A stretch of DNA of 64,000 bases, from contig JAAAIG010000050.1 of the NCBI GenBank assembly GCA_015852425.1, positions 1-64,000 on the forward strand, read 5' to 3'. Under the pieces are notes generated by a model. The model was given only the letters and a program-made list of their open reading frames with translations. It did no database searches and was not told where the DNA came from. Numbering within the stretch: position 1 is the first letter of the stretch; each line of letters opens with the position of its first letter. The position numbers were made by a program, and so were the translations under genes. Source of the stretch: Gryganskiella cystojenkinii. Its lineage: Eukaryota; Mortierellomycota; Mortierellomycetes; Mortierellales; Mortierellaceae. Of this stretch, positions 55,967 to 64,000 are shown one piece after another.

Positions 55967-56943
55967 AGTCGGGAAAACTGTCAAATGCGACAAAAATAGT
56001 TAGATTATATTAATACCTTGTCTGTTGTTCATACGGTCAAAAAGCATATGAATGCCAAAGAAAACCTCGTTACCGCGTCGGAATATCGTGTTAAGGAATG
56101 GAGGAGATATTGAAAGTGAGATCGATGAGCTAGAAAAAAATGGGAGGAGAGAGAGAAAGAAATAAAAAGAGAGGAAATGAGACTAGAAGAAGGTGCGACG
56201 TCTAATTGATTGACCGTCTTTGTTGGTCATCCCTTCTGCTATGAGTATCCAAAACCGGAACAGTCCTCTTTTTGGATTGAGCTCATCCACCTGTAGGTAA
56301 ATTGCGTCTGTGACAGATGGCCAATTATTTACACAGCTTTTATGCAGCCCCTGTAAGCTTTTCTCCCTGGAACCATTTGTTCCACTAACACCATCCTTCT
56401 CATCCACACACCCTTTTTTTGAGGATTTTAGTTGACACTGTGGGCTATCTGTTCGTCGTGGTTACGCCAGTGCATCTCGTCTATTATATGAACCATGCCA
56501 ACCATCTGTTTGTTCTTTTGAAATGGTAACGTATGGCTGAAACGGTATTGTTTTGATAGCTTGTGGTTTCCAGACGATGGCTCTGTGGAGCGAAACGTGT
56601 AGAATTTCCATGCTGAGCCCTCGCACAGTTGTATTATTGTTTTTGTTTGTTTTTTTTTTTAACTCTCAGCAGTCGGTGCGCAGGAATAAGCTGTAAGGTT
56701 GTTCACTCATAAAACGAAAATAAAAACGTTCGTCCTGTGTTTTATTATTCGTGATGAGAATACTAAAGAGAGCGAAAAGAGAATGCAAAGTGGACCATCG
56801 CTTCGTCCTGTCGGTCATGTCTAGCCGGAGTCGCATAAACAGAACGACATGAACATAGTCCAAAGATGAATGCAAGGACTCATTATCGGAATCTATTGTT
56901 GAAGGAGAATGTCTAGTTGGTGTTCCTATGAACTATGTGCGGT
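55967..56943. other. Intergenic within the right array
   Basis: About 980 bases: leader and promoter of the copy at 55415-55966, then AT-rich spacer. No gene seen. Confidence 0.35.
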
Positions 56944-57480
56944 CTAGCATGCGGAGTGAACAGGGGTTTTCATGCTCTTATCATCTAGCCATGTCATTGC
57001 ACCCGCGTTTGTAAACAGAGTGGTGTTGAGTGTACTATGTTCTCCAGTGGCGACCTTGAGTCCAAAGTGGGCTCCGTACGTCGTGTCGGCCCAAACGGTG
57101 CCCTCGACCCACGCCTTGGTGGCAACGCCGCCAGAAGGCCTATAGATACCAAAGATATCGGCCCAGAGGATTTGCTCAAGAAAAAAATTGAAATCGGCAC
57201 TGAATACGGGTTCGTCAAAGATGAAACAGGCTGTGAGATACAAGGCTTCTTCTTGAAAGATGCAGTATTCTTGATACGGTTGAAGGTCATCGGGGAACCC
57301 CCAGATTGAGCAAACCCCGTGAGCATAGGCATTGGGCTTACAGATCCCATAGAACACGCCGTTGTTGCAGCCGCTCGCCCTCGCAATGTTCTTGAAGTTG
57401 ATGGGATTCGTCGCGGTGACTAAAGGAGCTGAAAGAGCTACTGCAAAGGCGACGAAGAACGCGATCAAGGAAAACTGCAT
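56944..57480 (-). CDS. Six-Cys small secreted protein
   Basis: 178 aa. Signal peptide MQFSLIAFFVAFAVALSAPL, then INFKNIARASGC-NNGVFYGI-C, AHGVC, YQEYCIFQEEALYLTACFIF, FNFFLEQILWADIFGIYRP, TKAWVEGTVW, YGAHFGLKVATGEHSTLNTT, HSAC-stop. The FGF of most copies is FGI here, as in 58287-58817. Acceptor TTGAACAG lies about 12 bases before the ATG and a GTAAGTATGG donor at about 57572, giving a leader intron of about 80 nt. Confidence 0.88.
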   Translation of the reverse strand: MQFSLIAFFVAFAVALSAPLVTATNPINFKNIARASGCNNGVFYGICKPNAYAHGVCSIWGFPDDLQPYQEYCIFQEEALYLTACFIFDEPVFSADFNFFLEQILWADIFGIYRPSGGVATKAWVEGTVWADTTYGAHFGLKVATGEHSTLNTTLFTNAGAMTWLDDKSMKTPVHSAC

Positions 57481-58286
57481 AGATGGCTTGTCTGTTCAAA
57501 GGTTAGGAGAGGAAGAGGAGCGATCGTGTTAGAGGTGACAAAAAACCTTCGAAAAAAGCAAACCATACTTACTAGTCGAAGAAAAACGAGGATGAGGATG
57601 ATAAAGACGGTAAGAGCAACAACGAGAACCCTCGTGGAAATGGTTGAGGAATGAAAGATGATAATTGAGGAGGAAGGAACAAAAGGCCCCCTCTGCTTTT
57701 TGAACTTTTCCCTAGTGTTGAGCACTATTGCTTGGCCATCTGTTAGTGGCAAGTGGTTCAACCGATGTATACAACCCGCCAGCTCCTCGTGGTGTTATCA
57801 CCTGTTGATTCAATTTTTCGAAATTCATTTCCACGCGCCTGATTTTTGCCACGACCCATGCGATCCATCCGTGGTATGTTTTCAAGACCATCTGGTAAAA
57901 CAAGGGCAGGAAAGAAAATAGTAGAGTCCAGAGGGTAGGATGTAACATGTGGATTTATGTCATCGTTGTGTAACGTTTCCGTGCTGATCGCCTCGGCGTA
58001 GGCTTGGGTCTCTTTCCGGCTCACAACTCTTTCTCTTTTTCTAACGCATGCAACGCATGCAGCGGACCACTTCGTATTAATAGGTCCAACCTGTATATAT
58101 ATGCTTTCTCGCTATTGACTCGTACAAGTTACATATCTTCGTGTCCTTCCATGAAACTTAATCGATGACATTGGACGAAATGCAATGGCGAGAGAGAAAG
58201 AGAGAGAGAGAGCATGCGTCTCGAGTCTTACTTTGGAAAAAAAATTGGCTTTAATGCTTCTACATTTGATATATATTTGTCTCTAT
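57481..58286. other. Intergenic within the right array
   Basis: About 800 bases of leader, promoter and spacer. A (GA)n run lies at about 58191-58212. No supported gene. Confidence 0.35.
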
Positions 58287-58817
58287 CTAGCAACGTGGCG
58301 TGCTCATGGTCATGTTGGGTGGGTAGGACAATACTCCCAAAGGCAGACTGGTAGCAAGGGAGCTATGCCATCCAAGCGCGATAGAAACTCCATAGTGGGT
58401 GCCCCAGATTCCGTTCTCGTCCCAAATTTCGCCCTCGGCCCAAGTCCAGGTTGCGATACCGACTCCGAACGGTCCATAGATGCCAAAGAGATCATACCAG
58501 AGGATTTTCTCGATGAAGTAATTGGCATCGGCCTTGAGGATGTTCTGATCGAAAACGAAACAAAGAGTGAGGTCCATCGGAGGCTGTTGGTAGACACACT
58601 GTTCTTGGTTGGCCTTCAAGTCGTCAGCAAACTCCCAAATTTGACAGCCGCCTTGGCCAAGAGGGGCGAAACTTTGGCAGGCTCCGAAGAACTCGCCGTT
58701 GTTGCACCCCTTGCTCCGCATCAAGCTTTGGAACTTGACGGCATTGGTTGCGGTGACAGACGGAATTAAAAAAGCGATCGCGACAGCAAAGATAGCAGCA
58801 GCCGAAAAGTATTTCAT
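58287..58817 (-). CDS. Six-Cys small secreted protein
   Basis: 176 aa. MKYFSAAAIFAVAIAFLIPS (signal), VKFQSLMRSKGC-NNGEFFGA-C, QGGC, NQEQCVYQQPPMDLTLCFVF, ANYFIEKILWYDLFGIYGP, TWTWAEGEIW, GTHYGVSIALGWHSSLATSL, ending TPRC-stop. ATG 58817 is 12 bases after the acceptor TTGTTTTCAG. The upstream donor GGTAAGTTC (about 58938) defines a leader intron of about 105 nt, the clearest example in the family. Confidence 0.88.
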   Translation of the reverse strand: MKYFSAAAIFAVAIAFLIPSVTATNAVKFQSLMRSKGCNNGEFFGACQSFAPLGQGGCQIWEFADDLKANQEQCVYQQPPMDLTLCFVFDQNILKADANYFIEKILWYDLFGIYGPFGVGIATWTWAEGEIWDENGIWGTHYGVSIALGWHSSLATSLPLGVLSYPPNMTMSTPRC

Positions 58818-59545
58818 AAGTCGGATAAACTGAAAACAAAAAAAGTGGGTGTTGTTAATGTACATGTTGGAGGAGGTGGAATTAACATACGCTCTTACGC
58901 GTGTATCCTAAAAAAAGGCAAAGCGGAAAAGAACTTACCGGTAGGGAAGGTGGCGATGTAGAATGAAGGTGGGATGAGGAGGACTTTGATCAGAAGGAGA
59001 GTCTGTCAGTTACCTTCTTTATATACATCCAAAATGCAGAATATCCTGTGTCACTCACTGCCTAAAAACGAAGGCAAAAGGCCAGGATTTTGTGTTCGGC
59101 GTATCCTTCTCGGTGCCACAATTTCGCCAATGAACCATTTGTTCCTTGTGGTCAATTTTACTCCACTTTTTTTTCTGGGGTCGTACCGCATTCCTGGTCC
59201 ATCTCATATTATTTCCTAGTGGCTATTCCAGCATAAAAATAGCGCGCTTTACATACGATCCATTCCGACCTCCTCTATTTCATCTCCATTAAGTTGTCGC
59301 AAACGTCAACAACACATTTCAATTTGTGTGGATGAATTTCCGCAACCAAAAAAATAAAAAAATAAAAATCGCGTGGGTCTTTGTGAACGGGGCTTTTTTC
59401 TTGGGTATGTTCAGATCCATGATCCATGATCCCACAAGACACGCGTATAAAAACGTAGATCATTAGCCCCCTCCAAAAAAAGAGAGAGATGTTGTACGTA
59501 CTTGCGTTCTACATCATTTTTTCTACGAGGTGGCCACTGGATCAT
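58818..59545. promoter_or_regulatory. Upstream region of copy 58287-58817
   Basis: Leader intron, then TATATAAAG at 59017-59025 (minus strand), about 200 bases from the ATG and 80 bases before the leader donor. The remainder is spacer. Confidence 0.5.
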
Positions 59546-60040
59546 TTAACAAGTGGCATTGAAGGAGGTGAGCATGTTTGTAGGATTGAAAAGAGAGTCT
59601 GAGGGCGGATATCCTCTAGTCAGATCGACGTCGGGAAAGAGAGAGTGGTGTTCGTAGAAGCAGGACTATCTATTACGGATGAAAACCGGAATATGCGCCA
59701 TGTGTTCCAGGCGTTTCTGAGAATGTAACAGACTATTGTACTCCATCCGTTTCACCTTAAGAAAATGGAAATGTCGAATGTCTAACCATTCGTGATACGA
59801 AGACGCAAGGACCTCTGACGTCCTAATGGCAGCTAGAGACCCGACTCTTTGACGGGCTGAAGATCGTTCGAGTACGGCATGTAGGCACAGTTGGCGCTTT
59901 TGATATCCGCACCATTCGCCCAACAAGGTGGAGTGTAAACAGCCCTATGGCACCCAAGGTTTTCTCCTCTCCAGATGTTTCGGAACTTTAGATGTGTCGT
60001 TACGTTGTCCTGGATCTTTGGCGGTTTCGTTGTGCATTGG
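59546..60040 (-). pseudogene. Six-Cys secreted family, broken copy at array end
   Basis: Both ends of a family member survive. The N-terminal half reads LKFRNIWRGENLGC, HRAVYTPPC, IKSANCAYMPYSNDLQPVKE and then stops. The last block reads EHHSLFPDVDLTRGY and FNATC-stop at 59546. The central TTCF, FGF and WAQG blocks are missing or scrambled, and no signal peptide or ATG is recognisable upstream. It is the outermost copy of the right array. Confidence 0.68.
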
Positions 60041-61360
60041 GACTTAGCAGTTTTGTAATGCTCTCTGACATAGTATGTTTTGTTGTGCTGTTATCTTGCA
60101 AATTTCAACGAGTGCCACATCCGTCCACTTGATTTTGGTTTGTCCTGTCCCTTGCATCCTCCTCCACTGGAGACCTATTGATTAATAGGAATGATAAAAG
60201 CCATATGAAGAAGAGGATGGGTTCAGAGCCTCAAACCACATGCTCCCAATTTGGTGGCAAATTATGCGGCGTCAAGGTTTCCATGCACCACCACCACCGT
60301 CACGTTTCCTTTGCTTATCCGATTCACTTCGGCTTGTTTATTACTTAGAAGAAAAAAAAATGATAAAACTGCAGGAACCACAAGTCGCCATCCATCCACA
60401 CTGACCTTCGTATTGGCAACACGATATTAAGGCCGCAGCCTCACGACCCTCCTTATGCCCTAGCCACCCCTAATTCTTTCTATAGTTACTGTTGACTTAC
60501 GATTGAGTCTTTCCTTCGCCACCTCCTAGCCATTTCCTGCGGACTGTTCAAAATATGGGAGAAGGCGGTAGCGTTTCAGCGACCATTTCGTCAGTTGGTG
60601 CATGATGTTTTTGTCCCTGACCATCTTCTTTTTCGCCGTCCTTGGCTCTACTTCTGTTCCATTTGTGGCCTTCATGAACCCCACCGAATGTGCTTAATAA
60701 GACTCGCTCTTTTAATGCTACCTTTTTGTGCACATGAATCGTATTAACTTATTCAGCATTTGGACTTCTGAAGCGTAGCATGGTTATTGACATCCACGGG
60801 TTTGACCATAGGGACAGGCGGCAACGCAGTCTTGCGCGTTGAATGTGTACCCGACTAGATCGCGACCGCATAAAACAACCGATATTTGTCAGCGTTCCTA
60901 AATATAAACCCTTTTGTGTTTCCTTTAGTACAGTACAAATCAACGAAGATTTCTCACATTACTTTTTCGCGGGTCCTTATTCCCGCCTCTCTCTTCCTCT
61001 GCCAATGCTTAGTAAAAAAACTTGTATGGCGATTGCCATCATCGCTCGATCTTTTCAGCCTCTTGCTGTAGGTTTTCTTTCTGACTTAACTCAAAAAACA
61101 AAATCGTCTATTGTCTCGTGTCTATTGTCTTCTATCAACACGTATACACCACGAAATCACCTCGCCTCTTTCTGTCACGTCTCTTCATTCCTATCGATTC
61201 CTCGCGATTTATCTTCTCGTCCCAGGTGTCAAAGAAGATGATTTCTTGTTCGTTTTTGGTGTAAAGAAATTACTGGCTGCAATAATTACAAAAATATTTC
61301 AATTGTCGAAAAGGAGATCAATCTCTATGCTCCTCAGTCTATCTCTTGCTTTTTTTTTTA
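60041..61360. other. Intergenic, right border of array
   Basis: About 1.3 kb between the last family relic and the 3' end of the VAP-like gene. No gene signal; the right part is T-rich. Confidence 0.4.
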
Positions 61361-63957
61361 TCAAGAATGAAAACCAGTTGGGATTGACAACAACCCTGAC
61401 ATTCGACTGAACGGAAACATGATCCCGATCCAGATGCAGATCAACGCCAAGGCCAATAACTGAGTCCTCGAATAGGTTCGAAGACCCTGGAGTTGGATCA
61501 GGACTCGATTCATGATTCGCTTGGACCGAGAAAGATGTTGCAATGTCGTCCCATGATGATCCAAGAAGGGTTCACGCAGCATAATTGTCTCTTTTGATCC
61601 TGCCGCGGGTATCGCCATCGTCCTGGACGGTGTTCTAGTCGTCGGTGAACTGCCTTCCTCTGGGATGGTCGAAGGGATAAACAACCCTTTACTTGTGGTC
61701 GAGGATCCCAGTGGCATGGCCGCCGGTGTCAAGGACAGTTTTGGAGGATGACCCGAGGTCGGGTTTTGTGGGATTGAAGAAGGAGAAGTACTGGTGAGAA
61801 ACAGGGTCGGGTAAGATCCTGGGGAGGATGGTGCAGATGAGCATGTCGAGGATGTACTCGAGGGTCGTCTTCCAAGTCCACCGATTGAGACCGTGGGTCG
61901 CATGGATTCAGAGTATTGCCAACGCTCAAAGACCTGTTGATGTCGATGGTGTTGTTGCTGCTGCTGTTGCGGTTGCCAGTCCAGGGCATGGAACGGTGGC
62001 GTATAGGAGGATGAGGCTGTGGTCGTAGATGAGGCAGAGGAGGAGGAGAGAGACCCTAGATCGTCTTCTGGATCTTTTAGTGCAAGAACTGAGGTTGAGG
62101 TACAAGGGATGTAACATTCTGTTAATCTCGTTCGATCCAGGGTTCTCCACTAAGTAAATCAAAGAAGACGAGGTGGGCTATATTTGTGAGTCTTGATTGT
62201 AACATCGGCAGCCAGAGTCACATAATAGCAAAAAAACCCCACCACGTTGGTCAACTCACTGTTGCAGATGTGAGTCCCTCGACCTCGTCTTTCGTCAAGG
62301 ACACACTTTGTAGTAAGAACCGATCTTGAGGACTGATCCAGCTCTCGCTTCGCACTGTTGAAAGTTCGGAAAAATGTGATCACCAAGAAACAGGTCAAAA
62401 CACAAAAAAAAAACGGGTAGCTCAGTATTCGTGTCTGTTGAAGGGAAGACAAATCTTTTTTTTACCGGAGATCTTGATCGTCTCGCCTGCAGGGACCACT
62501 CCAATGACTGGTTTGACAGAGTACTTCATAGGCGAATTTGTCTTGAACTTATATCCGATTGGACTCGTGGTCGGGTTCTCGAGTTTCAATTTGGCGAACT
62601 GACCTGGCATCACCTTTGAAGCTAGTTCGTAGAGTAGAGGCAGTAATAAAAGAGGTTAGACTTTTGCGCGCGAAACTAATACGCGTTTCACAACACCAAT
62701 CGGGTGAAAGAAATTAGACCGTGGTCAGGGTTCGTATATTTGAACGGTCCCAATCCCTCTTGTTCTGTCTGGGAGATATAATCACCTGTTTATGTTTCTT
62801 TGGATATACTCTTTTCTTGGTTCCCTTTTTTAATAACCAGAGTTGCGGTAACAAGAGACAACGTGCTGATCAACGTTCCGACGCCAGAGCATACTTCCCT
62901 GACATCCACTTCCCTCAGTATCTCTTTCTGCGCAGGTCCTTGGATGACAGATGATAAGAATGAATGAAAAAAAAATTGACGACTTCAAACTCAAAAATTA
63001 TTTTTTTTTTCTTGGGCCAATCCCGAATGCTCGCTTGAGAGCATGCTTGGGCGAAGTCGATGGGGTGGTGTCCGACTCTTTCCTTTTTTTTTGCATCCTT
63101 GCTTTGGGTAATTCCTCTCCACTCTCCCTTCCTTCACGAGCTAAAATTATGTTGTTTAGCTCTGTTATCATCACGCACTCGGATGCTCAGTGACTCTCTC
63201 ACGCATGTCCCCCGGGTTGTGGGCGGAGAGATATGATCTTTTTTCCCTCGCTTTTCTTTTTACACCCCCCCTTCTCTCTCTCTCTCTCTCTGTTTTTCGT
63301 TACCCTTTTGCCGCACACGCATACTCTACCCTATCCCATTACTCTTAGGCCTCCTCTGTGGATTTGGACAGTATCTGGGATGATCTGTTCCGCCTCCCCT
63401 CCGCGCTACCTTGCGCCTTGCGCAAGATAGGGAACTCCGAACCATCTTTTTTTTTTCGTTTGTGATCTGCAATTAGCGCATTGAACTCCCAAAGCTCCGG
63501 ACCAACCGTGCGCAATCATTGAGAACACGCACATCCGAAAAGGCTAAAACGTGGAGAAAGGAGGGGGGGTGCACAACACATTTTTGTTTTTCGCACAGAT
63601 CCTCGTTCCTCAATTATTTTTTTCCTCTTCTCTCTTTTTTGCTTTCAGTTTTTTTTTCAATAGACAAAAGTGGCGACTCATTTTTTTTTCGTTTTTTTTG
63701 TTCGTCTTTGAAAAGGATAGTAGTTTTTTTAAGATAAGGAGCAAACCCGACTTACGAGAGAAGTGAAACCTTGGCGGCAAGACCTGCAGAGGACACTGCG
63801 ATAGTGATGCTGATGAAGGTGATGTTGAAACAGGGAGAGATGATGCTGAAGAGGACGAGATGGATGAAGAAGAAGCGTTTGGCAAAGAATTCGATTGGGA
63901 AGGGGAGCGCATGGCAGCTAAGCCTGTGGTAGAGTTGAGGTGGTTTCCTGTCATCAT
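61361..63957 (-). CDS. SCS2: VAP/Scs2-type MSP-domain ER membrane protein
   Basis: Four exons: 63957-63756, 62621-62466, 62354-62260, 62149-61361; 413 aa, phases match. After a Ser-rich N terminus, the MSP domain runs from CPLQVLPPRFHFS (about 55-67) through PGQFAKLKLENPTTSPIGYK and FKTNSPMKYSVKPVIGVVPA to RFLLQSVSL (about 140). This matches the VAP consensus for the strand with NPT and the KxYxVxP motif that holds FFAT peptides. A long Ser/Pro/Gln-rich linker replaces the usual coiled coil, and the C terminus has one hydrophobic segment (LLALALICIWIGIMF) as a tail anchor. Family knowledge: VAPs sit in the ER and recruit lipid-transfer proteins at contact sites. The first intron (62622-63755) is the longest in the window. 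The start codon is tentative: two ATGs at 63957 and 63954, and sequence further upstream is poly-A-rich. Confidence 0.85.
62622..63755 (-). other. Long first intron of VAP-like gene
   Basis: 1134 nt bounded by GTAAGTC (donor, minus strand) and an AACTAG acceptor. T-rich, with a (TC)n run at about 63271-63291. No nested gene seen. Confidence 0.6.
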
Positions 63958-64000
63958 GACCAAAAAAAAACAAAAAAAAAAGAGGGCAAAAAGAAAGCCT

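Noticed and set aside
1..64000. tRNA, rRNA, CRISPR arrays, prokaryotic operons, complete transposons
   Set aside because: I looked for T-loop-like GGTTCGAATC motifs, regular spacer arrays, terminal repeats and transposase or reverse-transcriptase motifs and found none convincing. The relic at 8.2-10.1 kb is the only candidate remnant of a repeated element.

Overview
The window is eukaryotic and most probably from a filamentous fungus of an early-diverging lineage (Mortierella-like is my inference). Supporting signs are short GT-AG introns (mostly 80-360 nt), pyrimidine-rich promoters, fungal gene families and dense gene packing. There is one assembly gap (N, 47088-47997). Exon structures were worked out by hand from splice sites, reading-frame continuity and family conservation; no transcript evidence was available.

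Layout. 0-20 kb holds conserved cellular genes: a DHHC palmitoyltransferase (cut by the left edge), a WDR48/UAF1-type WD40 protein, a decayed relic with nuclease-like motifs, a PQ-loop (SLC66A2-like) membrane protein built with 21-nt and 12-nt microexons, a SYLF (Ysc84-like) protein, a single-pass membrane protein with a cytoplasmic pseudokinase domain, and an orphan gene. 20-22 kb holds a secreted berberine-bridge-type FAD oxidase.

22-29 kb and 43.7-60 kb are two arrays of one gene family that I do not recognise. It encodes small (about 175-205 aa) predicted secreted proteins with six cysteines, the last of which is usually the C-terminal residue. I count 11 copies with an open frame and 7 broken or truncated copies. 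The first array is all on the + strand and the second all on the - strand. Most copies have a splice acceptor just before the ATG, which suggests an intron in the 5' leader. This is the most unusual content of the window and looks like a rapidly duplicating, birth-and-death family of secreted proteins.

29-43 kb, between the arrays, holds conserved genes: a class-V aminotransferase, a SAM methyltransferase, the PC4/Sub1 transcription coactivator, a NAT/NCS2 purine permease of UapA type, a bestrophin-like channel and a single-pass membrane protein. 61.3-64 kb holds a VAP/Scs2-type MSP-domain protein with a long first intron. The genes do not form an obvious pathway. The common theme of 20-29 and 43-60 kb is secretion.
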